64,000 nt of DNA, taken from assembly GCA_020723085.1 (NCBI GenBank), contig DYJN01000008.1, forward strand, positions 20,593 through 84,592, given 5' to 3'. Position numbers and translations under genes: made by a program. Of this stretch, positions 53,495-62,876 are shown one piece after another (position 1 is the stretch's first letter; every line of letters starts with the position of its first letter). Under the pieces are notes generated by a model. It was not told where the DNA came from. It ran no database searches and saw nothing but the letters and a program-made list of their open reading frames with translations. Origin of the DNA: Arcobacter sp. (lineage in GTDB: Bacteria > Acidobacteriota > Terriglobia > Bryobacterales > Bryobacteraceae).

Positions 53495-54328
53495 ATGGGA
53501 CAACGTTTCCGCCACGCCATCTGCAATGAGGTCTATCAGGGCTGGGACTTCGCCGAAGCCTGCCGGCACATCAGAGCGGCCGGATATGAGGGCATCGAAA
53601 TTGCGCCGTTCACGCTCTCCGAAGACCCCTGCAACATTCCCGCGGCAGACAGGCGTCAATACAGGGAGATCCTCGAGGGCGAAGGGCTCCGCTTCGTCGG
53701 ACTGCACTGGCTGATGGTGGCCCCGAAGGGCCTCCACGTCACGACGCCCGATGAAGAGCTGCGCGCCAGGAGCTGGGAGCATATCCGCAGGCTCATCGAT
53801 CTGTGCGCCGATCTCGGAGAAAACGGCGTAATGGTTTTCGGTTCCCCTCTCCAGCGCGGAACTGTCGGCGGCAGCACGCGCGAAGAGGCTACGCGGCGCT
53901 TTATCGAGGGGCTCGCCTCGGTTGCGCCCCACGCTGAAGAGCGCGGAGTGACGATCCTGGTGGAAGCCCTGCCAAAGAACCAGACCGACGTCATCGGCAC
54001 GCTGGCGGAAGCCGTGGAAGTGGTCCGCTCGGTGGGAAGTCCCGCCGTGGCCACCATGTTCGACACCCATAACGCCGTCGATGAGAAGGAGCCGCATGAA
54101 GCGCTGATCGAGCGCTACTTCCCGCTCATCCGGCACGTGCATGTCAACGAGACCGACGGGGGCCATTGCGGCACCGGCGACTACAATTTCCGCCCCGTGC
54201 TCGCCGCCCTCGCCCGGCTCGGCTATCAGGGCTGGATTTCTCTGGAGACCTTCGATTTCACGCCCGGGCCCGAGCGGATCGCCACCGAGAGCCTCCGCTA
54301 TCTGAACTCCATCATCGAGCAGCTATGA
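53495..54328 (+). CDS. hydroxypyruvate-isomerase-like sugar isomerase/epimerase (TIM barrel)
   Basis: A 277-residue xylose-isomerase-like TIM barrel. Metal-binding positions are visible in order: Glu in ILVEALPKNQTD, Asp/His in MFDTHNAVDEKE, His in HVHVNETDGGH and Glu in ISLETFDFTP. Such proteins isomerise or epimerise small sugars, keto acids or cyclitols and often work with Gfo/Idh dehydrogenases, of which one is at 56769. TAAACT lies 18 bases before the ATG. It is coupled to the following epimerase by ATGA. Confidence 0.87.
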   Translation: MGQRFRHAICNEVYQGWDFAEACRHIRAAGYEGIEIAPFTLSEDPCNIPAADRRQYREILEGEGLRFVGLHWLMVAPKGLHVTTPDEELRARSWEHIRRLIDLCADLGENGVMVFGSPLQRGTVGGSTREEATRRFIEGLASVAPHAEERGVTILVEALPKNQTDVIGTLAEAVEVVRSVGSPAVATMFDTHNAVDEKEPHEALIERYFPLIRHVHVNETDGGHCGTGDYNFRPVLAALARLGYQGWISLETFDFTPGPERIATESLRYLNSIIEQL

Positions 54329-55269
54329 ACATTGCCGTCGTCACGGGCGGCGCCGGTTTCATCGGCTCCGCGCTTGTCAGGACCCTCCTCGCGCAGGGCG
54401 CTCCTCGCGTGGCGGTCATTGACAATCTCTCCTCAGGCAAGGAAGCGAACCTCGCCGAGGTGCGCGGCAGCGTCGATCTCTACGCCGTGGACATCCGCGA
54501 CTACGCCCGTCTCGCGCCGCTGCTGAAAGGCGCGCCCGTCGTGTACCACCTTGCCGCGATCCCGTCCGTGCCGCGCTCCATCAGCGAACCTGCGCCCTCG
54601 CACGAGGCCAATATCGACGGCACTTTCAATGTCCTGCGCGCCTGCGTGGAAGGCCGGGCGGGCCGCGTGATTTACGCCGCCTCTTCCTCCGCCTACGGGG
54701 ACACCGAGGCGCTGCCGAAATCCGAGACCATGGCCCCGCGGCCCAAGTCGCCATATGCGCTCCAGAAGCTGACGGGCGAATACTACTGCGCCGTGTTCAC
54801 GTCCTGCTACGGCCTGGAAACCGTCTCGCTGCGCTTCTTCAACGTCTTCGGCCCGCGCCAGGATCCTTCCAGCCCCTACTCGGGCGTGCTGAGCATTTTC
54901 ATGAAGCGGCTGCTCGAACGCCGCCCGCCGGTCATCTTCGGCGACGGCGAGCAGAGCCGTGACTTCACCTACGTCGAAGACGTGGCCGAACTGTGCCTGA
55001 AAGCCGCCCGGGCGCCGGGCGCCACAGTCTCCGGGCACGTTTACAACGCCGGCAACGGATGCCGGTACACGCTGAACGAGACCTGGCGGCTGCTGTGCCG
55101 CATGGAGGGCGTCGAAATACAGCCCGAATACGGGCCGCCCCGCCCCGGCGACGTGCGCCATTCGCAGGCCGACACGGCCGCCGCCGTCCGCGACCTCGGC
55201 CACGCGCCGCGCTTCTCCTTCGAGGAGGGGCTGCGCCGGACGCTCGAGTGGTACCGCTCCACGCTCTGA
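54325..55269 (+). CDS. NAD-dependent nucleotide-sugar epimerase
   Basis: A 314-residue extended short-chain dehydrogenase with NAD motif TGGAGFIGSALV, active-site Ser in YAASSSAYGD and Tyr-Lys in SPYALQKLTGEYY. RFFNVFGPRQDPSSPYSGVL is typical of UDP-GlcNAc/GalNAc 4-epimerases of the WbpP/Gne type. The ATG overlaps the upstream stop. It ends two bases before the convergent decarboxylase gene. Confidence 0.9.
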   Translation: MNIAVVTGGAGFIGSALVRTLLAQGAPRVAVIDNLSSGKEANLAEVRGSVDLYAVDIRDYARLAPLLKGAPVVYHLAAIPSVPRSISEPAPSHEANIDGTFNVLRACVEGRAGRVIYAASSSAYGDTEALPKSETMAPRPKSPYALQKLTGEYYCAVFTSCYGLETVSLRFFNVFGPRQDPSSPYSGVLSIFMKRLLERRPPVIFGDGEQSRDFTYVEDVAELCLKAARAPGATVSGHVYNAGNGCRYTLNETWRLLCRMEGVEIQPEYGPPRPGDVRHSQADTAAAVRDLGHAPRFSFEEGLRRTLEWYRSTL

Positions 55270-55271
55270 TC

Positions 55272-56681
55272 TCAGGCGCCGCCCGCCAGTTCTTCCCCCG
55301 CCCGGCGCACGGCGTCCCACGTCTGCCGCACGTCCTCGCGCGTGGTCTTGATGTTGCCGATCGCGATGCGCGCCACAAAGCGGCCGTCCAGAACATTTCC
55401 AGACAGAAATGCCGCGCCGGATTCGTTCACTTTCCGCAGCAGCGCGCGCGTCGCTTCATCGCCTGCCTTCAGCCGGAAGCAGACGAGCGACATGGTCACC
55501 GGCGCCGCCACTTCAAACAGCGCATGGGCGCGGATCTCCTCCGCCAGCTCGCGGGCCCAGCCGATATGCTGCCGGATGATCGAACAGACCTTGCGGAATC
55601 CGAAGTGGCGCATGACGAACCACAGCTTCAGCGCCCGGAAGCGGCTGCCCAGCGCAATGCGGTAGTCCATCAGATGCACCGCCTTGGGATCCTCCTGCGA
55701 CGCCAGATACGGCGGCGTAAGCGAATAGGCCAGCCGCAGCGCATCCGGGCGGCGGCAGAAGAAGGCGCTGCAATCGATCGGCGTGAACAGCCACTTGTGC
55801 GGGTTCATCACCAGAGAATCGGCCTCGCCGGCGCCATCCAGCATCCAGCGGTTTTCTTCGAGCATCGCCGCCGCGCCTCCGTAAGCGGCATCGATGTGGT
55901 GCCACAGGCCTTCCCGCGCCGCCACGGCCTGAATCTCCCTCACCGGATCCACGCTTGTCACCGATGTCGTGCCCACCGTGGAGACGACGCAGAACGGCCG
56001 CAGTCCAGCCTTCCGGTCTTCCGCTACGGCCCGCCCTAGCAGGTCCGGGCGCATGCGGTAGGCGGAATCGACGCCGATCTTGCGCACATTCTTCCGTCCG
56101 ATGCCCAGGGCCATGCACGCCTTTTCCACGGAGGAATGCGCGTGCTCGCTTGTGTACAGCACCATTCCGGGCCGGGCGCCGTTCTCGCGCAGGTCCGGGT
56201 CCGCTGCGGCGCGCGCCGCGCCGATGGCGTGCAGCGTCGAGGTGGACGCTGTGTCATGGATCATTCCGAAGAACGCCTCCGGCAGCCCCAGCCATCGGCG
56301 AAGCCACCCCATGACCGCCAGCTCCAGCTCCACGGCAGCCGGGCAGGACATCCAGAGCATGCCGTTCACGTTCAGCGCGGCGCTGAGCAGCTCTCCCACA
56401 ATGCCGGGGCCGGAAGCGCTCACCGAAAAGTAGCCGTGGAAACGCGGATGATTCCAGTGGTTCACGGCCGGAAGCACGGTGCGCTCGAAATCGGCGAGGA
56501 TCGCTTCCATCGGCTCGCCTTCCAGCGGCGCCTCGGCAGGAATGGCCTCCAGAAGGCCGCCGGGCCGGATCGATGGCAGCACAGGGCGCTCGCGGATGTT
56601 TTCCAGATACCGCGCCACCCAATCCAGCGCCGCCGCGCCGTGTTCTCGCAGTTCTTCTGCCGTCCAGTCGGCATGCTCCAT
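55272..56681 (-). CDS. PLP-dependent group II amino acid decarboxylase (aromatic-L-amino-acid type)
   Basis: A 469-residue fold type I decarboxylase. The N-terminal part reads NHWNHPRFHGYFSVSASGPG, the active site has HIDAAYGGAA, and the PLP lysine is Lys296 in MNPHKWLFTPIDCSAF. The layout fits DOPA/tryptophan/phenylalanine decarboxylases, so it may make an aromatic amine from its amino acid in the cytoplasm. ATG 56681 has GGAG seven bases ahead. An open frame continues upstream to 58094 through the neighbouring gene but has no start signal. Confidence 0.92.
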   Translation of the reverse strand: MEHADWTAEELREHGAAALDWVARYLENIRERPVLPSIRPGGLLEAIPAEAPLEGEPMEAILADFERTVLPAVNHWNHPRFHGYFSVSASGPGIVGELLSAALNVNGMLWMSCPAAVELELAVMGWLRRWLGLPEAFFGMIHDTASTSTLHAIGAARAAADPDLRENGARPGMVLYTSEHAHSSVEKACMALGIGRKNVRKIGVDSAYRMRPDLLGRAVAEDRKAGLRPFCVVSTVGTTSVTSVDPVREIQAVAAREGLWHHIDAAYGGAAAMLEENRWMLDGAGEADSLVMNPHKWLFTPIDCSAFFCRRPDALRLAYSLTPPYLASQEDPKAVHLMDYRIALGSRFRALKLWFVMRHFGFRKVCSIIRQHIGWARELAEEIRAHALFEVAAPVTMSLVCFRLKAGDEATRALLRKVNESGAAFLSGNVLDGRFVARIAIGNIKTTREDVRQTWDAVRRAGEELAGGA

Positions 56682-56715
56682 GTGCGTGCTCCTTCCGTGC
56701 CTGGCGCAGGAGAGA

Positions 56716-56742
56716 TTGCCGCGCAAGGCCAAGTTATATACT
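56716..56742 (+). promoter_or_regulatory. candidate promoter for the oxidoreductase gene
   Basis: TTGCCG (56716-56721) and TATACT (56737-56742) lie 15 bases apart in the gap between divergent genes, 26 bases before ATG 56769. The spacing is slightly short. GAGG (56753-56756) could then serve as ribosome site. Confidence 0.35.
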
Positions 56743-56768
56743 AATGGGCGGCTGAGGTGCCTTTTCAC

Positions 56769-58028
56769 ATGGAGAATCAAAAGCAACAGACAAGCCGGCG
56801 TTCCTTTCTCGCCGGTCCTGCCGCCGGCGCGGCATTCACGATCGTCCGGCCTGAACTTGTGCGCGGGTGGGGCGCGGAGAAATTGCGGATCGGCTTGGTC
56901 GGCTGCGGCGGCCGAGGCACGCAAGCCGTCGAAAACGCCATGACCGCGGATCCGGCGGTCGAACTCGTCGCTATGGCGGACGCTTTCGAAGACCGCCTCG
57001 AGGGCAGCCTCAAGCGGCTGCGCAGCCGTCCCATCCAGGACCGCATCAAGGTGGATCCCGAGCACCGCTTCGTGGGCTTCGACGCATACGCGAGGCTCAT
57101 CCAGTCCGGCGTCGACGTCGTCTTCCTGTGCACGCCTCCCGGCTGGCGTCCTCTGCACTTTGAGGCCTGCATCGAGGCGGGCAAGCATGTCTTCATCGAG
57201 AAGCCCTTCGGCGTCGACCCTGTGGGCGTGCGCCGCATCATGGAAGCGGGCCGCAAGAGCGTCCAGAAGAAGCTCACCGTGGTCAGCGGGGCGCAGCGCC
57301 ACAGCGACCCGTTCTACCTGGAGAACGTGGACGCCATCAAGAACGGCAAGCTCGGCGACGTCGTGGCCCTGTACGCCTACTGGGTCGGCTCGCCGGTGAT
57401 CCAGCAGCGCAACGGGCGCAACCCGAAGTGGGGCGAATTCGAGTGGCAGCACCGCAACTGGTACTCGAACCTCTGGCTTTGCGGCGATCAGATCGTCGAG
57501 CAGCACCTGCACAATATCGACGTCTGCTGCTGGATCATGGGCGGTCCGCCGGCGAGCGTCGTCGCCAGCGGCGGCGCCGCGTGGCGCCCCGTGGGCGACG
57601 AGATCTACGGCAACATCTACGACCACATCTCCGCCGATTTCGAGTTCCCCAACGGCGTCCGAATGTCCAGCTACTGCCGCCAGTATCCGCAGGGTTCCTA
57701 TCAGCAGGTCAACGAGATCGTCGCCGGCAGCAAGGGGCGCATGACGCTCGCTCAGACCCGCGGCGGTCCGGGCTACGTCAACGAGCACGCCAAGCTCTAC
57801 AAGTCCATCCGCGGCGACGGGCCTTACATCAACGAGACGCAGGCGGTGGCCGAATCCACCATGACCTGCATCATGGGCCGCGAATCCGCTTATTCCGGGC
57901 TCAAGATCACCTGGGACATGATCATGAACTCGAAGCAGGACCTGATGCCCAAAGCTGAGAAGTACACTTACGACTTCAAGGCCGAGCCGACGCCGTTCCC
58001 GGTTCCCGGCAAGTACAAATTCATCTGA
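56769..58028 (+). CDS. Tat-exported Gfo/Idh/MocA family oxidoreductase
   Basis: A 419-residue predicted dehydrogenase: twin-arginine signal (SRRSFLAGPAAGAAF), Rossmann motif GLVGCGGRGTQAV, VFIEKPFGVDPVG with the EKP motif, and WHHRNW-like residues in EWQHRNWYSNLWLCGDQI, with EQHLHNIDV as the conserved His segment. ATG 56769 is preferred over GTG 56757 because it has a ribosome site and a compact Tat leader. Third paralogue of its kind in this window. The substrate is unknown. Confidence 0.88.
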   Translation: MENQKQQTSRRSFLAGPAAGAAFTIVRPELVRGWGAEKLRIGLVGCGGRGTQAVENAMTADPAVELVAMADAFEDRLEGSLKRLRSRPIQDRIKVDPEHRFVGFDAYARLIQSGVDVVFLCTPPGWRPLHFEACIEAGKHVFIEKPFGVDPVGVRRIMEAGRKSVQKKLTVVSGAQRHSDPFYLENVDAIKNGKLGDVVALYAYWVGSPVIQQRNGRNPKWGEFEWQHRNWYSNLWLCGDQIVEQHLHNIDVCCWIMGGPPASVVASGGAAWRPVGDEIYGNIYDHISADFEFPNGVRMSSYCRQYPQGSYQQVNEIVAGSKGRMTLAQTRGGPGYVNEHAKLYKSIRGDGPYINETQAVAESTMTCIMGRESAYSGLKITWDMIMNSKQDLMPKAEKYTYDFKAEPTPFPVPGKYKFI

Positions 58029-58045
58029 TCCCGTTCGAAACAGAA

Positions 58046-58080
58046 AAGGCCGGTTCCGGCAGCGCGCCGGGGCCGGCCTT
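58046..58080. terminator. bidirectional hairpin between convergent genes
   Basis: Inverted repeat AAGGCCGG (58046-58053) with CCGGCCTT (58073-58080), with a further GCGC core inside. It lies 18 bases after the oxidoreductase stop and 24 bases before the trkH stop. The stem starts with AA and ends with TT, so it can serve both strands, although the T-run is short. Confidence 0.6.
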
Positions 58081-58104
58081 CTGCATCCCCGCACTCCCGG
58101 CTTC

Positions 58105-59556
58105 TCACCTCCTCCAGAACGCCGGCGTCAGCACCACCACCAGCGTGTAGAACTCCAGCCGTCCGGCGATCATGCAGAACGACAGGGTCCATTTCGCCAA
58201 GGCAGGCAGGTGGGCGTAGTTCTCCGCCGGCCCCACCGTGCCGAAGCCCGGACCGATGCTGAACATCGCCGCCGCCACGCTGCTGATCGCCGTTAACAAG
58301 TCCGACCCGGCCGCCGAGACGATCAACATGGCAATCAGAAATATGAGCAGCGACAGGTAGACCAGGTTCAGCAGGCCCTGAATGGCTGGCTCGGGAATCG
58401 TCTCTTCGCCGAACCGCACGGCGAAGACGCCCCGCCGGAACGACGTGCGCTTCAGTTCCCGGTCGACGATCTTTCCGAGCAGGAGGACGCGCGCCACCTT
58501 CCAGCCGCCCGCCGTCGAACCCGTGCATCCGCCGACGAACATCAGCGCCAGCAGGAGCGCATGCGGCAGCGGGGGCCATTGCTCGTAGTCCGCCGTCGCA
58601 AAGCCCGTGGTCGTGCCGATCGACACGGCCTGAAACAGTGCCGTCCGAAGAGCCGCCTCGCCCGTCATCTGTCCGCTCCGCCACAACGCGGCGAAGATCG
58701 CCAGGGTCGCGCCGGCCAGGATCAGCATGTAGCCGCGCACTTCGAAGTCCGAAAAGAACCGCCTCGCCTCGCCCCGCACCCAAAGCCGGTAGTGCATGGT
58801 GAAGTTCAAGCCGGCCAGGATCATGAAGACGATGATGATGTACTGGACCGCTGGGCTCGGAAACGCGGCGATGCTCTCGCTTCGGGTGGAGAAGCCTCCC
58901 GTGCCCAGCGTGGAGAAGGTGTGGCAGGCGGCGTCGAAGGCGCTCATGCCCGCCAGCCGCAACAGTACGTACTCGATGAGCGACAGCCCCGCATAGACCT
59001 TCCAAAGGGACAGCGCCGTCTCGGCGATGCGCGGCGCCAGCTTCTCCGACCGCGCGCCGGAGAACTCCGCCCGGTAAAGCGCCATGCCGCCTGCGCCGAT
59101 CAGCGGCAGCACGGCGATGGTCAGCAGCACCACCCCCATCCCGCCCAGCCAGTGCGTGAAGTGGCGCCAGAGCTGAATCGCCGGCGGCAGAACTTCCACC
59201 CTCGGCAGAATGGTGGCGCCGGTGGTCGTGAAGCCGGAGACGGACTCGAATACCGCGTCCGTCACCGATTCAAAAGCTGGCGTCAACAGGAAGGGGATTG
59301 CGCCGAACAGGCAGCCTGCCGCCCACAACAGCACGGTGAGCAGAATCCCTTCGCGCCGGCTGATCTCCGTCTGCGGCGGCTTCAGCCACGAGGCGAGCGC
59401 GGCGCCAGCGCAGCCCGTGACCAGCGCCGCCTGCGCCATTGCGCCGGCGCCGCCCTCTCCCGCCACCCAGCCCCAGGCGGCAGGCAGGGCCATCGCGCCC
59501 GCCAGCAGCAGCAGGAAGACGCCCGCGATATGAAGGAGTCCACCGGCGTGGATCAT
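58105..59556 (-). CDS. trkH: TrkH/KtrB-type potassium channel subunit
   Basis: Potassium uptake protein in the inner membrane, 483 residues. Four pore repeats with the selectivity-filter glycine are visible: GFTTTGAT, LGTGGFST, GTTTGFAT and GPGFGTVG. Hydrophobic helices fill the rest. ATG 59556 overlaps the trkA stop as ATGA; a GTG at 59565 is possible. The two genes together give a complete regulated K+ importer. Confidence 0.95.
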   Translation of the reverse strand: MIHAGGLLHIAGVFLLLLAGAMALPAAWGWVAGEGGAGAMAQAALVTGCAGAALASWLKPPQTEISRREGILLTVLLWAAGCLFGAIPFLLTPAFESVTDAVFESVSGFTTTGATILPRVEVLPPAIQLWRHFTHWLGGMGVVLLTIAVLPLIGAGGMALYRAEFSGARSEKLAPRIAETALSLWKVYAGLSLIEYVLLRLAGMSAFDAACHTFSTLGTGGFSTRSESIAAFPSPAVQYIIIVFMILAGLNFTMHYRLWVRGEARRFFSDFEVRGYMLILAGATLAIFAALWRSGQMTGEAALRTALFQAVSIGTTTGFATADYEQWPPLPHALLLALMFVGGCTGSTAGGWKVARVLLLGKIVDRELKRTSFRRGVFAVRFGEETIPEPAIQGLLNLVYLSLLIFLIAMLIVSAAGSDLLTAISSVAAAMFSIGPGFGTVGPAENYAHLPALAKWTLSFCMIAGRLEFYTLVVVLTPAFWRR

Positions 59557-60947
59557 CGCCTCCACAGCCCTCCCAGCCCCGCCTCAGCCGTGCCGGACGA
59601 CATCATCTCCTCCAGCTTCGGCAGCGCCTTTTCCGACGTAAAGAACAGGATCCGGTCTCCCTCTTCGATTACGTCGCCGCCGCGCGGCACGACCACCTCG
59701 CCGTCCTTCCGCAGCAGCGCTCCCGCCACCACATCGCGCGGAAATGGGATGTCGCGCAGCCGTCTTCCGGCGTATTTCCACCGCGCCTGCGCCGTCAGCT
59801 CGATCGCTTCGGCGGCTTCGTCGCCGAATGTGGTCACCGACTGCACGTCGCCGCGACGCGCAAACTGCAGGATGCGGTCCACCGTCGTCAGCCGCAGGCT
59901 CACCGTCGAGTGAATCCCCAGCCGGTGCGCCAGAGGCAGGTAATTCAGCCGGTTGATCAGCGCCACCAGCTTTTTTGCCCCGAGCCGCCGCGCCAGCATT
60001 GCGGCGATCAGGTTCTGCTCGTCCTCATGGGTCAGCGCCAGATAGGCGTCCACGCCCTCAACCCCCTCCTCGGCGAGCGTCGCCGCGTCGGTGCCGTCTC
60101 CATGCACCACCATCGTGTCCTTCAGGATCGACGCCACCTTCCCGCAGCGCGCCGCGTCCCTCTCGAACAGCTTCACGCGCACGCCCTGCCTCTCCAGATG
60201 CTCCGCCACCAGGATCCCCAGCTGCTTGCCGCCCAGGATGAACGCCCGCTCCACCTTCGCCGACTGCTCCAGTCCCAGAAACTTCAGCATTTCAGGAAAC
60301 TCGTCCGTGCGGGTCAGGGCGTAGACATGGTCGTGAACCTGAAGCGCGTCCGAGCCGCGGGGAATGATCACCTGCGTCCCTCGCAAAATCATCACGAGCA
60401 GAGAATGTTTTGGCGGCCCCATGCGCGCCAGCTCCATCACGCTCTTGCCGGCAAGCCAGTGGCCGCTTTGCAGGAACATCCCGAACAGCCGGACCCTGCC
60501 GTCGGCGAAATCGAGGATGTCCGTGATGCCCGGCAGTCCGAGCACGGGCAGGATGCGCCGGACCTGCTCCGACTCGGGATGGATCAGCAGGTCGATCTTC
60601 AGCCCGATCCGCCCGCAGGCCTCGCGCCACTCTTCCACCTCGTGGCTTCTTACCCTCGCCACTTTTACCGGCACATGGAACTCGGCCTGCGCCGCCAGAC
60701 AGGACAACAGATTCACCTGGTCGCTGTTGGTGATGGCGATGAACATGTCGGCGCCGCCCAGTCCGGCCGACCGGAGCGTGCGGATGCTGGCGGCGTCGCC
60801 CTGGACGACGTGGGCATCCAGCGTGTCATCGAGATGCTGGCAACGGTCCGCGTCGGGCTCGACGATGGTCACTTCGTTGCCCTCGCGCACGAGCCGGCGC
60901 GAGACAAGCTCGCCGACTCCGCCGCCACCTGCAACGACGATTCTCAT
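59553..60947 (-). CDS. trkA: TrkA potassium uptake regulatory protein
   Basis: A 464-residue cytoplasmic gating ring subunit with two tandem RCK modules. The first NAD-binding motif is VVAGGGGVGELVSRRL; the second is AFILGGKQLGILVAEHL. Each is followed by a TrkA-C domain (for example EVVVPRGGDVIEEGDRILFF). GGGAGG precedes the ATG. It is coupled to trkH. Its start is divergent from the amidase gene. Confidence 0.95.
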   Translation of the reverse strand: MRIVVAGGGGVGELVSRRLVREGNEVTIVEPDADRCQHLDDTLDAHVVQGDAASIRTLRSAGLGGADMFIAITNSDQVNLLSCLAAQAEFHVPVKVARVRSHEVEEWREACGRIGLKIDLLIHPESEQVRRILPVLGLPGITDILDFADGRVRLFGMFLQSGHWLAGKSVMELARMGPPKHSLLVMILRGTQVIIPRGSDALQVHDHVYALTRTDEFPEMLKFLGLEQSAKVERAFILGGKQLGILVAEHLERQGVRVKLFERDAARCGKVASILKDTMVVHGDGTDAATLAEEGVEGVDAYLALTHEDEQNLIAAMLARRLGAKKLVALINRLNYLPLAHRLGIHSTVSLRLTTVDRILQFARRGDVQSVTTFGDEAAEAIELTAQARWKYAGRRLRDIPFPRDVVAGALLRKDGEVVVPRGGDVIEEGDRILFFTSEKALPKLEEMMSSGTAEAGLGGLWRR

Positions 60948-61098
60948 GCTTCGTCCTCCCGCTCCCTGGAACGTTCAGCGGTGCGCCAGGGCTGTTTCGC
61001 CCCCGTGTTTCTTCGCAGTATATGGGAGGCCGCGCCGCCGCGAGAAACGCCGCCGGCCTGACCGCCTGACACGCCCGTCCCGCAGTACAATTCTCTCC

Positions 61099-62661
61099 AT
61101 GACCCGCCGGGACATGATACTGGCCGCGGGCGCGGCCGCTCTGGCCTCGTGCGCGCGCTCCCGCCCTCCGCGGCAGGAAACGGCCACGCTTTCCATTGGC
61201 GAACTCGCCGCCGGCCTTCACTCCGGCCGCTGGAGTGCGATGGAACTCGCACGCCTGTATCTGCAACGCATCGACGCCATCGACCGCCGCGGACCTCAGA
61301 TCCGCGCGGTGCTGTCGCTGAACCCCGGCGCCCTCCAGCAGGCTGCCGAGCTCGACCGCGAGCTGAAAGCCAAAGGCCCGCGCAGCGCCCTTCACGGCGT
61401 GCCGGTTCTGATCAAGGACAACCTCGATACTTCCTTCATGCCTACAACCGCTGGTTCACTCGCGCTCTCCGATTGGCGTCCCCCGCGCAACGCGCCCGTC
61501 GTACAGCGGCTGATCGATGCCGGCGCGGTGATTCTGGGGAAAACGAACCTGAGCGAGTGGGCCAATTTCCGCTCGAGCCGCTCGGTGAGCGGCTGGAGCG
61601 CCGTCGGCGGCCAGACGCGCAACCCGCACGCGCTCGACCGGAACCCGTCAGGATCCAGTTCCGGCTCGGCCGCCGCTGTCGCCGCTTCCCTCTGCGCCGC
61701 CGCCATCGGCACGGAAACCGACGGCTCCATCGTCAGCCCCGCCAACGCCTGCGGCATCGCCGCTCTCAAGCCCACCGTCGGCGCACTGCCGGGCGAAGGC
61801 ATCGTCCCCATCGCTCCTTCGCAGGACACCGCTGGCCCCATGGCCCGCACGGTGCGCGACCTCGCCCTTCTTTTCGAGATTCTCGCCGCCGGAAATTCGG
61901 CTGCATATCCGGAGAAATTCGATCTCCATTCCCAGTTGGGCCCCGGCTCGCTGAGAGGCGCCCGCATCGGAATTCCCCGGCGCTTTTATCAGCGGCGCCA
62001 GCTTCTGAACCGCTTCCTGGATGCGCAGATCGAGATCCTCCGCAAGGCTGGAGCCGAGGTCATCGACGAGGCCGAACTGCCTTCCCATGGCCAGATCGGC
62101 GACGCCGAGTATACCGTCCTGCTGTATGAATTCAAAGACTCGTTGAACCGGTATCTGAGCCGCCTGCCGGAGAATTTTCCGGCGCGGACGCTTGCACAGC
62201 TCATTGAGTTCAACGAAAAAAACCGCCAGAGAGAGATGCCCTGGTTCGGGCAGGAAATTTTCATCGAAGCGGAGAAGAAGGGGCCGCTCACCGAGGCGGC
62301 CTACGTCGAAGCGCGGCAGACATGCATTCGTCTGGCGCGCGCCGAAGGCATCAACGCCGTGATGGATCAGCACAGGCTGGATGCGCTCGTCACATTGACC
62401 AGCGGACCGGCGTGGTTCATCGACTGGGTGAATGGCGACTCGGGGGGCGGAGGCTGCTCGCAGCCCGCCGCCGTTGCGGGCTACCCGCATGTGACCGTGC
62501 CCGCGGGCTTCATCCGGGGGCTGCCCGTCGGGCTGTCCTTTTTCGGCCGCGCCTGGAGCGAGCCGCGCCTGCTCGAACTCGCATACGCCTATGAGCAGGC
62601 CACGCACGCACGCCGTGACCCTGCGCTGCGGCCTGGCGGCGCCGCCCCCGCGGCCGTCTGA
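61099..62661 (+). CDS. exported amidase (amidase signature family)
   Basis: A 520-residue amidase. The leader TRRDMILAAGAAALASC combines a Tat-like pair with a lipobox Cys, so it is probably a Tat-exported lipoprotein. The Ser-cisSer-Lys triad is present: Lys in VPVLIKDNLDT, Ser in GSSSGSAAAVAA and the nucleophile Ser in GTETDGSIVSPANACG. GatA-type proteins share this fold, but export excludes a tRNA role. TACAAT (61086-61091) ends seven bases before the ATG and no ribosome site is present, so the mRNA may be leaderless. Confidence 0.92.
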   Translation: MTRRDMILAAGAAALASCARSRPPRQETATLSIGELAAGLHSGRWSAMELARLYLQRIDAIDRRGPQIRAVLSLNPGALQQAAELDRELKAKGPRSALHGVPVLIKDNLDTSFMPTTAGSLALSDWRPPRNAPVVQRLIDAGAVILGKTNLSEWANFRSSRSVSGWSAVGGQTRNPHALDRNPSGSSSGSAAAVAASLCAAAIGTETDGSIVSPANACGIAALKPTVGALPGEGIVPIAPSQDTAGPMARTVRDLALLFEILAAGNSAAYPEKFDLHSQLGPGSLRGARIGIPRRFYQRRQLLNRFLDAQIEILRKAGAEVIDEAELPSHGQIGDAEYTVLLYEFKDSLNRYLSRLPENFPARTLAQLIEFNEKNRQREMPWFGQEIFIEAEKKGPLTEAAYVEARQTCIRLARAEGINAVMDQHRLDALVTLTSGPAWFIDWVNGDSGGGGCSQPAAVAGYPHVTVPAGFIRGLPVGLSFFGRAWSEPRLLELAYAYEQATHARRDPALRPGGAAPAAV

Positions 62662-62876
62662 ATTGCCCGAAGCGAACAGCCTCGCCGGCGGCTGGAAGAG
62701 GCGGGTCCTTGCCTCCAGAACGCCGCAGTCGGCGATTCACCCATTCCGCGGGCCGCTTTAGCGGCGGGTTCCTCCGTTCTGTTTGTTGCCGCCATCGGGG
62801 AGGATGGCTCTCTCCGCGCGGCCGGAATGCAGCGCTACGGCGATCCGGTTCGGCCCCCTGCTAGTCTGAAACCAGA

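Noticed and set aside
56682..58094. N-terminal extension of the PLP decarboxylase reading frame across the Gfo/Idh gene
   Set aside because: The frame is open but overlaps a clear gene on the plus strand; the decarboxylase has a good ATG and ribosome site at 56681 and already normal length.
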